Assembly (NCBI GenBank): GCA_016712045.1
Contig: JADJRV010000033.1
Coordinates: 1 to 25,954, forward strand
Length of the DNA: 25,954 nt
Origin: Chloracidobacterium sp.
GTDB lineage: Bacteria > Acidobacteriota > Blastocatellia > Pyrinomonadales > Pyrinomonadaceae
Reading direction: 5' to 3'
Shown: positions 8,689 through 17,520 of the stretch, one piece after another
How positions within the stretch are numbered: position 1 is the first letter of the stretch
Layout of the letters: every line of letters starts with the position of its first letter
The notes under the pieces: generated by a model
Databases searched by the model: none
What the model was told of the DNA's origin: nothing
The model's input: the letters and a program-made list of their open reading frames with translations, nothing else
Translations under genes and position numbers: made by a program

Positions 8689-9099
8689 TTATCCTATGAA
8701 ATCTCCGGTCGCTATCAAAGTTATCTTGATACTCATCGTCCTGCCGGTGACCTTGCCTTCGTAAATAACGGGCTCGGATGTCCGCGGAGTGTTTATACGG
8801 ATCGGGCCAAACCCGCGACGGGTGTACGTGCCCTCGACCTTGAAATTTCCTTTTTTGTCGTTCTTGAGTGTCAGCGGGATCTCGCCGTTAGCACAGTCAA
8901 ATGTCAGCTTTACCGAAGATTTATCGACCACCATCTCTGCACCGGCGGCTCCCCAAGTGCCCGTTGCAACCTTGTAAAGCTTTGGTTGTGAATATTCCAT
9001 AGTGCCCGCTCGTTTCGGATACATACCCGCAAATAAGATAGTGGCAATGATCGCCACCGCAATTGATCGACTAAGTTTATAGTTGCTGATAGGATTCAT
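8689..9099 (-). CDS. Exported hypothetical protein
   Basis: A 136-residue protein beginning with a basic-hydrophobic segment (KLSRSIAVAIIATILFAGMY) that looks like a signal peptide or N-terminal anchor. The rest is predicted beta: alternating hydrophobic strands such as SSVKLTFDCANGEIPLTLK, then GKVTGRTMSIKITL. This is the layout of small extracytoplasmic beta-sandwich proteins measured only as hypothetical. It is convergent with the lon-linked gene on its left and divergent from the large secreted gene on its right. No clear ribosome site precedes the ATG at 9099. The gap from 9100 to 9334 holds no gene and no confident promoter. Confidence 0.75.
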   Translation of the reverse strand: MNPISNYKLSRSIAVAIIATILFAGMYPKRAGTMEYSQPKLYKVATGTWGAAGAEMVVDKSSVKLTFDCANGEIPLTLKNDKKGNFKVEGTYTRRGFGPIRINTPRTSEPVIYEGKVTGRTMSIKITLIATGDFIG

Positions 9100-9334
9100 A
9101 ACATAATTACCCTGGTGATATGACTCTGAACTCGTGCCAAAAGTTCGCCAATACTCATTGTCGCAGGCTAACGCTAGCGGAGATCACGCGCACAGTTTAG
9201 CAGTACGGGCGAACGTTTGCTTGTGCAGTGACGACGTGTGGTAGTAGAATCTAGAAAGTTTTTTATAGCGGAGCCGCTGCAAGCGTTTTGCGACAAGGCG
9301 ATCGGTATAGTTTCCAGACAATTTCGGGGGAAAA

Positions 9335-11728
9335 ATGAAGCAGAATATTATCGTTCGGCGCATTACGAGTAATGCGGTGGTTCTCGGCGTCAGTGTGTTG
9401 ATGGTACTGACATTAGCGGTGTCGGGCTTTTCACAAAGACAGACCCGCAAGATCTCGGGTGTGGGCGGCGGATCAAAAAAAGTTGTAATGCCTAAGACAA
9501 CCGGCAAAAAGTCGGTGGGTGCAAAAAAAAGGCGACGATGAGATCATCGGAGTCCGGCTCAAGACAGAGCCCGGCATCCAGCGTGTAACTGCCGAGATCC
9601 AGCAGTCAGAGCTTTTCTTTCCTGGTTCAAAACGGCCGATGCTTCTGCCGGAACGGGAAATTGAAAGGGACGAAGATTCGAAAGCCCAAAATCCTGATGC
9701 TCCGGCTGTTTCGCAGTGGCCGATCCAAAAACGGACGAGGCGGGCCCTAGAGAATATTTCGACTGATGCACACACTTTGGGGAGCGCATTTGACGCGGCG
9801 ACCCTGACTGATACTGGTTCGTTTCCGCCCGATTCGAACGGTGCTGCCGGCCCAACCCAATATATTGGGTTCCAAAACGGCAGGATCAGGTCGTTTAATA
9901 AAACGACGGGTGCCGCTGACGGCGTCATGAACCTCAACCCCGATGTTTTTTATGCGTCGGTTATGACGCCTATTGGCGGCGGAGTCAGGGACCTTTACAA
10001 CCGATCCCCAAATTCGATATGACCGGTTCACCTCCCGGTGGTTTCTATTGATGATCGACGTTCCGCCGGTGAATAACTTTAATCGAGTCGTACTCGCGGT
10101 TAGCGATGCTGCAAGCAACGGAACAATTACTGCCGGAACGGTCTGGACATTTTTTCAGTTTCAGGCGGATGCGGCAAATTTTTGTGATTATGAGTCTCTT
10201 GGAGTCGATGTTAACGCACTTTTATGTCGGCTGTAATATGTTTAGTGCAACCGCAGGGTTTTGTTGGGACGAATGGCTATGTAATGCAAAAATCATCGGC
10301 TCTGGGCGCAGGCCCATGTTCGTAACTAATCTTTGCCGGCCTAGTCGACAGGCGCTGGGGTGCCGGACCAGTTTCTCCGCGGGGTGTTGACAATTATGAC
10401 CTAGGAGCTACCGAGGGCTATTTTATCGGCCCCGACAACGCCACTTTTAGCACTATGATGTTTAGGCGCGTAAGCAATCCCGGCACCGTGTCACCTACTA
10501 TCTCAGGGAACATTAGTGTCACCGTGCCGACGACTAATTTTGGGAACTCCGTTGAGCATGCGGGCAATACAGGCGGTGCGAATGGAAATCTTGACGCCCT
10601 CGATGATCGACTTTATCAAGCAATGATCCGCAACGGCCGGCTTTGGACGGCTCAACATTACGCGTCGGTGCTTCCGGCGTTGGGAACACTGGGGCCACGG
10701 CAAGAAATGGATCCGTTGGTATGAATTTCCAGAATCTTTCAACTACGCCGACCGTCGTGCAGTCGGGAACGGTTTATGACAATGCCGCAACGAGGGCGGC
10801 GGCTTTACAGTACTTTATCCCATCGATCGTTGCAACGGGACAAGGGCACGCTGTGATTGGTATGACGATGGCAGGAACTCCATCAGGGGCGACTCCTGCT
10901 TTTGCCAGTCGGCTTTCGGGCGATGCATCCGGGACAATGACAGGTCCGCCAACCGCTCGCGGCAATTACTTTTGGAACGAGCACCGCGAATTATAATCCC
11001 CCTTCAGATCCCGGGCCGCCGCGTCGTTGGGGCGATTATTCTGCTACCGTTGTTGATCCTTTAGACGATATGACAGTGTGGACTGCTCAACAGTACAATC
11101 AGGCGTCGAATAGCTATGCGGTTCGTGTCGGCAGATTACTCGCACCGCCACCGGCGACACCGGTCGCGAATTCGGTCAATGCCGGTGTGCATCTGTAAAT
11201 CGTGGTTATCGCGGTACATCATCGGCGGGTTCCGGATTCTATGATCCGGGTCCAAATCTACCGGCACCGGCTCTGCCATTTAACCACATTGAGGCCGCAG
11301 TCAGCGGGACAAATGTTGTCGTGAACAGCGTCACCTACACAAGTCCGACCAGCATCACGCTAAATTTGACCACTACCGGAGCGACTGCTGGGGCAAGGAT
11401 ATTGACCGTCACAAACCCCGATGGCCAGCAGGCGAGTGGAAATCTGACCGTTCTGCCGCCAACGGCAGCTAACGCTAGCATATCCGGCCGCGTTACCAGT
11501 GCTGAGGGCCGCGGCATTCGTGGTGCGGTCATCAGGATACAGAGTTCTGATGGCACGGTAAACCGGGTTGTCATGACCAATTCGATGGGTTATTACATGA
11601 TACCTGATATGGAGACGGGCATTACTTACGTGATCTCGATACAGTCGCGTAGGTTTGTCTTTGAACCGGCAAGTGTTGTGTACACCCATCAGGATCCGAT
11701 CGCGGATCTTAACTTTAGGGCTCAGTAA
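9335..11728 (+). pseudogene. Large secreted protein with IPT/TIG and carboxypeptidase-regulatory-like domains, many frameshifts
   Basis: One gene of about 797 codons is spread over all three frames. ATG 9335 (GGGGG ribosome site just upstream) begins a signal segment (AVVLGVSVLMVLTLAVSGFS). The first break is at an eight-A run near 9525. The next frame carries TGSFPPDSNGAAGPTQYIGF, then another break near 9990 leads to TTDPQIRYDRFTSRWFLLM. Several closely spaced breaks follow between 10220 and 10400, and more between 10700 and 11270. From about 11321 the frame is open to TAA at 11728: an IPT/TIG-like Ig fold (NSVTYTSPTSITLNLTTTG), then a carboxypeptidase-regulatory-like domain (ISGRVTSAEGRGIRGAVIRI, YYMIPDMETGITYVIS). 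The N-terminal half looks like an extracellular beta-propeller or lectin-like repeat region, but I cannot name it. Probably a cell-surface or secreted protein, intact in the organism if the breaks are errors. Confidence 0.75.
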
Positions 11729-11746
11729 GCCTGAACTATCATTCTC

Positions 11747-11784
11747 GGGCCCGCGAATTAGTCTTCGCGGGCCCTTTTTGTTTT
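11747..11784 (+). terminator. Strong rho-independent terminator
   Basis: An 11-bp perfect stem (GGGCCCGCGAA at 11747-11757, TTCGCGGGCCC at 11764-11774) with a 6-base loop, followed by TTTTTGTTTT. It lies 18 bases after the stop of the large secreted gene and separates it from engB. Confidence 0.9.
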
Positions 11785-11834
11785 GACCATTGGCTCGACT
11801 TGAATCTTTCTGCCAAACCTACCAAACTTACAAC

Positions 11835-12416
11835 GTGAAAGTAACCTCAGCTGAATTTATTAAAAGCGCGTTTGAGATGTCCCATTGGACGACCGACGGC
11901 CGGCCGGAGATCGCGTTTCTGGGACGTTCGAATGTCGGCAAATCGTCGCTCATCAATTCGCTGCTGTTGAGAAAAGGCCTTGCCCGCACTTCAAATACTC
12001 CCGGCCGGACGCAGAGTATCAATTTTTTTCTTATCAACGACAGTTTTTATTTCACCGATCTGCCGGGATACGGTTACGCAAAAGTCTCAAAATCAATGCG
12101 GTCAGATTGGGGTAAAATGGCCGAGGAGTATCTCGCCGAGAGGCAGGAGTTGGCATTATGTGTGCAGTTGATCGACTCGCGGCATAAGCCGACCGAGCTT
12201 GATCTGCAGCTCAACGACTGGCTCGTCCATCACGGCAAGCCGCATATCATTGCCGCGACCAAGGCGGATAAGCTCTCAAACAACGAGCTGCGAAAGTCGC
12301 TAACCGTCATGCAAAAGATGCTTGGTGAGGTCAAGATCGTGCCTTACTCGGCGACAACCGGCCGGGGCCGGGATGAGTTGTGGGGTGAGATCAACACGAC
12401 TATTGAAAAATATTGA
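11835..12416 (+). CDS. engB: EngB/YsxC ribosome-biogenesis GTPase
   Basis: Essential cytosolic GTPase needed for assembly of the large ribosomal subunit. All G motifs are visible: G1 GRSNVGKS (residues 30-37), G3 DLPGYG, G4 TKADK and G5 SATTG, together with the family's TPGRTQSINFF in switch I. GTG 11835 gives a 193-residue protein beginning VKVTSAEFIKSAF, matching the family's usual N-terminus. The upstream in-frame TTG 11790 would add 15 residues starting in the terminator's tail, so it is unlikely. No clear Shine-Dalgarno is seen. An AT-rich stem (GAAAAAT, ATTG loop, ATTTTTC, near 12405-12423) overlaps the stop and may end the transcript. The frame is intact. Confidence 0.95.
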   Translation: MKVTSAEFIKSAFEMSHWTTDGRPEIAFLGRSNVGKSSLINSLLLRKGLARTSNTPGRTQSINFFLINDSFYFTDLPGYGYAKVSKSMRSDWGKMAEEYLAERQELALCVQLIDSRHKPTELDLQLNDWLVHHGKPHIIAATKADKLSNNELRKSLTVMQKMLGEVKIVPYSATTGRGRDELWGEINTTIEKY

Positions 12417-12424
12417 TTTTTCTA

Positions 12425-12453
12425 TTGATTTACGTTTAGAAAAAGTGTAATAA
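12425..12453 (+). promoter_or_regulatory. Candidate sigma70-type promoter for rho
   Basis: TTGATT (12425-12430), a 17-base spacer and TAATAA (12448-12453), about 200 bases before the rho ATG. The long AT-rich leader (12454-12650) includes AGTGTT and AACACT (12607-12612 and 12621-12626), an inverted pair that could form a weak stem near the start. Rho leaders are autoregulated in other bacteria; that this one is, is inference. Confidence 0.5.
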
Positions 12454-12650
12454 TTAATTTTCCCTTTAATTCAGGGTTTTCTGGAAAAAGCTGAAAAGCT
12501 TGTTTCAAGGCAATACTACATACAATCCATACGATTTTCTCCGCTTGTCAATTTCTAATCTGTTCAATTGCTCATCGTGTGCGCGGGAAAATTGTTAAAT
12601 CACTAAAGTGTTGAAAATAAAACACTAACCACCTATTTAATTTCATAGTC

Positions 12651-14054
12651 ATGGCAACCAAAACCACACCTAACCGTAAGCCCAAAGCCGAAAAGATCGT
12701 TGACGAAACAGAAGTTTCGACCGCAGAAGAAGCGGCGGACGCCGTTGCGTCTGAAGCAAAATCTTCGTCTTCGAATGGCAAATCTGACGACAGCGCGATG
12801 ATGAATCTCGCCGGCCTCAAGGATATGTCGATCAGCGAATTGACCCATATCGCTAAGGAAATGGGCATCGAGGGAGCGACCGGCCTGAGAAAGCAGGAGC
12901 TTATCTTTAAGGTTCTCGCCGCTCAGACGGAGAAAAGCGGACTGATCTTTTCGGAGGGCGTGCTAGAGACTCTGCCGGATGGTTTCGGTTTCTTACGTGC
13001 ACCGGAATACAACTATCTGCCAGGCCCCGACGATATCTATGTCAGCCCTTCGCAGATCCGTAAATTTGACCTGCGAACCGGCGATACGGTTTCCGGTCAG
13101 ATCCGTCCGCCGAAAGAAGGCGAGCGATATTTTGCTCTGATCAAAGTCGAGGCGATCAATTTCGAGGCGCCCGAGCAGTCACGCGAGAAAATTTTCTTTG
13201 ACAATCTAACACCGCTTTATCCGGATGAACAGTTGACGCTTGAGATCGAGGGCGATCCGACAAAGATCTCTGCCCGCGTCATGGATCTCGTCACGCCGAT
13301 CGGCAAAGGCCAGCGTGCTCTGATCGTGGCTCCGCCGCGTACCGGTAAGACGATGCTGCTCCAGACGATCGCTAATTCGATCACAGAAAATCATCCCGAG
13401 GTCGCTCTTATCGTGTTGCTCATCGACGAACGTCCTGAGGAAGTCACAGATATGCAACGCAGCGTCAAGGGCGAGGTTATCTCATCGACATTTGACGAGC
13501 CGCCGACACGTCACGTGCAGGTCGCGGATATGGTCATCGAAAAGGCAAAACGCCTGGTCGAGCACAAACGCGACGTCGTCATCCTGCTCGATTCGATCAC
13601 ACGTCTCGCCCGTGCCCACAACGCCGTTGTGCCGCCGTCGGGTAAGATCCTGTCAGGTGGTATCGATTCTAACGCATTGCAGCGTCCTAAACGGTTCTTT
13701 GGTGCGGCTCGTAATATTGAAGAAGGCGGTTCGTTGACGATCATTGCAACTGCACTGATCGACACGGGTTCGCGAATGGATGACGTTATTTTTGAGGAAT
13801 TTAAGGGAACCGGTAACTCGGAGATCCAACTCGACCGCAAGCTTTCGGACAAGCGTCTTTTCCCGGCGATCGATCTGCAGCGTTCGGGTACGCGAAAAGA
13901 GGAATTGCTCATCGACAAGGAAAACCTTGCCCGTATCTGGGTGATGCGTCGTGTGCTCAATCCGCTTTCGCCGGTCGAGCAGATGGAGGTCGTCATCGAA
14001 CGCCTCTCGAAGACCAAGACAAACGCCGAATTTTTGGCGTCGATGCAAACTTAG
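12651..14054 (+). CDS. rho: Transcription termination factor Rho
   Basis: Hexameric RNA-dependent ATPase that ends transcription at unstructured C-rich RNA. The 467-residue frame is intact. It has a low-complexity, charged, Ser/Ala-rich N-terminal extension (about residues 1-50), a Rho N-terminal helical domain (LKDMSISELTHIAKEMGI), the cold-shock-like primary RNA-binding site (SEGVLETLPDGFGFLR, then DDIYVSPSQIRKFDLRTGD), and the RecA-like ATPase. Walker A is APPRTGKT (227-234, K233), Walker B is DVVILLDSITR, and the Q- and R-loop region reads KILSGGIDSNALQRPKRFFG. The secondary-site and arginine-finger stretch is also conserved. It is somewhat longer than E. coli Rho (419 residues) because of the N-terminal extension. 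It stands alone behind a long leader. Confidence 0.98.
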   Translation: MATKTTPNRKPKAEKIVDETEVSTAEEAADAVASEAKSSSSNGKSDDSAMMNLAGLKDMSISELTHIAKEMGIEGATGLRKQELIFKVLAAQTEKSGLIFSEGVLETLPDGFGFLRAPEYNYLPGPDDIYVSPSQIRKFDLRTGDTVSGQIRPPKEGERYFALIKVEAINFEAPEQSREKIFFDNLTPLYPDEQLTLEIEGDPTKISARVMDLVTPIGKGQRALIVAPPRTGKTMLLQTIANSITENHPEVALIVLLIDERPEEVTDMQRSVKGEVISSTFDEPPTRHVQVADMVIEKAKRLVEHKRDVVILLDSITRLARAHNAVVPPSGKILSGGIDSNALQRPKRFFGAARNIEEGGSLTIIATALIDTGSRMDDVIFEEFKGTGNSEIQLDRKLSDKRLFPAIDLQRSGTRKEELLIDKENLARIWVMRRVLNPLSPVEQMEVVIERLSKTKTNAEFLASMQT

Positions 14055-14058
14055 TCAA

Positions 14059-14086
14059 TGGTCAGTTGTCAGTGGTCAGTTGTCAG
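14059..14086. repeat. Two tandem copies of TGGTCAGTTGTCAG
   Basis: Two perfect 14-base copies directly after the rho stop codon, with partial copies on each side (TCAA before, TGGC after). GTCAGTTGTCAGTGG-type strings are a frequent intergenic simple repeat in several bacterial phyla. They sit between rho and glgA and overlap no gene. Confidence 0.75.
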
Positions 14087-14151
14087 TGGCAAACGGAGGC
14101 AGTTCTTCATTGTGCACTTTTTGACATGTGACTGCCGACACTGAGAATCTT

Positions 14152-15571
14152 ATGCGTAGCCGTCATCTCTGCTGAGGCAGTTCCATATTCAAAGACCGGC
14201 GGGCTCGGCGATGTTGCCGGGGCTTTGCCAAAGGCTTTGAAGCAGATCGGCATCGATTCGCTGCTGATAACGCCGTGCTATTTGCAGACAAAGGGCGAAT
14301 ACCTGTGGGAAATGGCCATCGAAGACCTCTGGGTCGAATGGCGTGGGCGGCACGTTCAGGCAAAAGCGTTTTATAGCGAAGCAAACGGCTCGCCGACTTT
14401 TCTAATAGACTATCCGCCGCTTTTTCACCGAGATTCTATTTACGGTTATACCGAAGATTACGAGCGGTTTGCGTTCTTCAACCACGCCGCTATCGAACTA
14501 TTACAACGTATCGGTTCGGCTCCTGACATCGTCCATCTCAACGACTGGCATTGCGGGTTTGCGGCAGTAGAACTGGCTGCAAAACGGCGTTATGACCCAT
14601 ATTGGAATGGCACCGGACAGTATTTTCGATCCACAACATGGCCTATCAGGGCGGCTTTGGGCTGGCCGAATTGCCGGCCTTGGGTTTTACGTCGGTTCGC
14701 CCGAAATAGCTTTACTTTCAACGGTTACGCCTCGGCAATGAAGGCAGGACTTGAAGTTTCTGACACACTTTCGACCGTCTCAAAACGCTACTCCCATGAG
14801 ATCCAAACGGGTGAAAATGGTTATGGGCTTGACTGGCTAACTCGACAGCGTGCAAACCGTCTGATCGGCATTACAAACGGCGTCGATTACGACGAATGGA
14901 ACCCCGCGACCGATAAAGACATACCAGTACATTTTTCTATTGATGACCTTTCCGGCAAGGCCGAATGCAAGCGTGCGTTACTCGAACATTTTAGCCTGCC
15001 GGTCGAGATGGATCGGCCCATTTTTGCGAGCGTTACGCGGCTCACTTCGCAAAAAGGCGTTGAGCTTATTCGGCAGGGTGCGGGCGATATTTTGGCGTCC
15101 GGTGCCTATTTTATTGCCCTCGGTTCCGGCGAAAAAGACTCTGAATCGTTCCTCCAAGCACTTCGTGACTATGCACCTTCGCGAGTCGGGGTTTATATCG
15201 GTTATAATGAGAGACTGGCACATCTTATCGAGGCGGGAGCGGACATGTTCCTGATGCCGTCAAAGTTTGAGCCGTGCGGCTTAAACCAAATGTATTCATT
15301 GAGATACGGAACAGTGCCGATCGTGCGCGCAGTCGGCGGACTCGATGATACGGTGCAAAATTGGGACGCGGTCAGCCAGACGGGAAACGGCTTCAAATTT
15401 GGACCGTTCCGTGCCGACAAACTGCTCGAAAAGATCTACGAAGCCCGTTTTGCCTACGCCGATAAAGAAGCATGGCTAAAAATCCAGCAAAACGGTATGG
15501 CGGTCGATAATTCGTGGGAAAACGCGGCCAGAAACTACGTTGAATTGTATAATTGGACACTTCGAAACTGA
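14152..15571 (+). CDS. glgA: Glycogen synthase GlgA (ADP-glucose type, GT5)
   Basis: Transfers glucose from ADP-glucose to growing alpha-1,4-glucan. ATG 14152 is out of frame by one base with the body. Inserting a base near 14156 gives MRVAVISAEAVPYSKTGG, the expected N-terminus with the KTGGLGDV nucleotide-binding motif. Other landmarks are PDIVHLNDWH, ITNGVDYDEWNP, FASVTRLTSQKG and the catalytic acceptor region SKFEPCGLNQMYSLRYGTVP. Between about 14633 and 14708 the frame is wrong: the other frame reads FSIHNMAYQGGFGLAELPAL, the family sequence, so two opposite indels cancel. The rest is intact to TGA 15571, giving about 472 residues. purA follows after 9 bases. No glgB or glgC is nearby. 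Confidence 0.95.
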
Positions 15572-15580
15572 GAATAACGA

Positions 15581-16891
15581 ATGATAATCGTAATAATTGG
15601 AGCCCAATGGGGCGATGAGGGAAAGGGAAAGGTTGTGGATCTGCTGGCGGACCGGTTTGATATCGTGTCGCGTTATCAGGGCGGGCATAATGCCGGGCAT
15701 AGCGTTTATGTCGGCGATAAAGCCTTTGTTTTGAGGCTTTTGCCGTCGGGCATCATCCACGAAGACAAGACCTGCGTACTCGGAAACGGCATGGTCATCG
15801 ACCCGAAAGCGTTTTTCGAAGAGGTCGATCAGATCGCCGAAAAGGGAATTTCGGTCACGCCGGAGCGGCTCAAGGTTTCGAGCCGTGCCCACCTGATAAT
15901 GCCCTATCACCGGGCGTTAGATCATACGTCTGAGGAGCGTCTGGGCAATGAAAAGATCGGTACGACGCTTCGCGGTATTGGCCCGGCGTATGAAGATAAG
16001 GCCGGACGGCGGGGAATCCGCGTTGCGGACGCGATGGATCCGGCTCTATTAAAGTTGCGGATCGAACGCAATCTTGAGGAAGCGAACCGAATTATCGTCC
16101 TATTTGGCCAACAGCCGCTGCGTGCAGATGAAATTCTTGAGGAGATCTCGCCGCTTGTCGAGCGTCTGCGGCCATTTGTCTGCGAAACCTCGCATTTCCT
16201 TGCAGAGGCCCGCAAAGCTAACAAAAAGATACTGCTCGAAGGGGCTCAGGCCACGCTGCTCGATGTCGATCACGGCACGTATCCGTATGTAACGTCGTCT
16301 AATCCGACGGCCGGCGGAGCTTCGGTCGGCGCCGGTATTCCGCCGCATCACATCACCGGCGTTCTCGGCATCGTCCGCACCTATGCGACACGTGTCGGCG
16401 AGGGGCCGTTCCCGACGGAAATGGTTGATTCGGAAGAAGTTATGGCCAATCTGATCCGTCAGCGAGGCAACGAATATGGTTCTGTCACTAAACGCCCGCG
16501 ACGCTGCGGCTGGTTTGACGCTGTCGCGACGAGATACGCCGCTGAGTTGAATGGATTTGATTCGGTCGCCCTGACAAAACTCGACGTGCTCGACGCTTTA
16601 GAAGTGGTAAAAGTTTGTGTGGGCTACGAGATCGATGGAAACGTGTCGATACATTTCCCGGCCGTCTCAAGCGAACTGCGATCGATCAAGCCAATCTACG
16701 AAACGCTGCCGGGTTGGTTGACCGATACGGTCGGCACAACCGAATTCGATAAGCTGCCTGAAAACGCCCAAAAATATGTCCGTTTTCTATCCGATCAGAT
16801 CGGTACCGAGATCGGACTTATATCGACCGGGCCGGAACGCGATCAGACAATTATCTTGAAAGAATCCGTGATGGAAGGATGGTTTGCTTAA
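15581..16891 (+). CDS. purA: Adenylosuccinate synthetase
   Basis: Joins IMP and aspartate using GTP, the first step from IMP to AMP in the cytosol. The frame is complete at 436 residues, close to the usual 430. The GTP-binding loop GAQWGDEGKGK (residues 7-17) includes the catalytic aspartate D12, and the catalytic histidine is H40 in GGHNAGHS (E. coli D13 and H41). LEGAQATLLDVDHGTYPYVT and TKRPRRCGWFDA, the IMP- and aspartate-binding regions, are conserved. The gene starts 9 bases after glgA and ends 7 bases before the GNAT gene's likely ATG, so the three are probably co-transcribed. Confidence 0.98.
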   Translation: MIIVIIGAQWGDEGKGKVVDLLADRFDIVSRYQGGHNAGHSVYVGDKAFVLRLLPSGIIHEDKTCVLGNGMVIDPKAFFEEVDQIAEKGISVTPERLKVSSRAHLIMPYHRALDHTSEERLGNEKIGTTLRGIGPAYEDKAGRRGIRVADAMDPALLKLRIERNLEEANRIIVLFGQQPLRADEILEEISPLVERLRPFVCETSHFLAEARKANKKILLEGAQATLLDVDHGTYPYVTSSNPTAGGASVGAGIPPHHITGVLGIVRTYATRVGEGPFPTEMVDSEEVMANLIRQRGNEYGSVTKRPRRCGWFDAVATRYAAELNGFDSVALTKLDVLDALEVVKVCVGYEIDGNVSIHFPAVSSELRSIKPIYETLPGWLTDTVGTTEFDKLPENAQKYVRFLSDQIGTEIGLISTGPERDQTIILKESVMEGWFA

Positions 16892-16898
16892 GTCGGTA

Positions 16899-17378
16899 AT
16901 GGCGAATGTTGAGGTCGTAGATTTTTCGGAGGAGTGGGCGGAAGATTTTGCGTCACTCAATTACGAGTGGATCGAAAAATATTTTTCGGTCGAAAAACAC
17001 GACAGAGAAATACTTGATGACCCGCAAACCTTTGTCATTGATCCCGGCGGACAAATATTTATGGCGATCGTTTCCGGCCTAGCGGCGGGGACAGTTGCTC
17101 TGATACCGTCAGGCGACGGAGTGCTTGAACTAACAAAAATGGCCGTCGCACCTGAGTTTCAGGGCATGGGCATCGCCAATCATCTGATGCAGAACTGCAT
17201 TGCCCGCGCGGAGGCGGTTGGTACGAAATTGATCTTTCTCGAATCGCACCGTTCGCTGCAACCGGCTCTTGCTTTGTACCGGAAATTTGGCTTTGTTGAG
17301 GTGCCTACAGATCCAAATTCCGAATATGAGCGTGCAGATATTCGAATGGAACTTGCCATTAGCGACGTCAATAGGTAA
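16899..17378 (+). CDS. GNAT-family N-acetyltransferase
   Basis: Transfers an acetyl group from acetyl-CoA to an unknown amine. The acetyl-CoA pyrophosphate-binding motif is TKMAVAPEFQGMGIANHLM (the Q-x-x-G-x-G/A pattern) and the C-terminal LYRKFGFVEV is typical of the fold. ATG 16899 is preferred, 7 bases after the purA stop; TTG 16884, which overlaps purA, is the alternative. The protein is 159 residues, normal for a single-domain GNAT. Its substrate cannot be told from the sequence. The tRNA-Lys gene follows on the same strand after 34 bases. Confidence 0.9.
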   Translation: MANVEVVDFSEEWAEDFASLNYEWIEKYFSVEKHDREILDDPQTFVIDPGGQIFMAIVSGLAAGTVALIPSGDGVLELTKMAVAPEFQGMGIANHLMQNCIARAEAVGTKLIFLESHRSLQPALALYRKFGFVEVPTDPNSEYERADIRMELAISDVNR

Positions 17379-17412
17379 AATCTTCAATTCGGCCAGCCTC
17401 GGCTGTCCGCGT

Positions 17413-17485
17413 GGTCCGATAGCTCAGTCGGTAGAGCAAGTGGCTTTTAACCACTGGGTCGCAGGTTCGAGTCCTGCTCGAATCG
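17413..17485 (+). tRNA. tRNA-Lys (anticodon TTT)
   Basis: Full cloverleaf: acceptor GGTCCGA, T8 A9, D arm GCTC/GAGC, anticodon stem AGTGG/CCACT around loop CTTTTAA (anticodon TTT), T arm GCAGG/CCTGC with TTCGAGT loop, 3' acceptor strand TCGAATC, discriminator G. The acceptor has one mismatch (C4 against A69) and a G-T wobble (G2 with T71); a standard strand would be TCGGACC. CCA is not encoded: the bases after the discriminator are CCT. Confidence 0.95.
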
Positions 17486-17520
17486 CCTTCGTTCAACAAG
17501 TTGCCTTTCCCAAACTTCAT

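Noticed and set aside
11360..11689. Minus-strand frame opposite the IPT domain
   Set aside because: It is antisense to a well-supported coding stretch, with no ribosome site or recognisable product.
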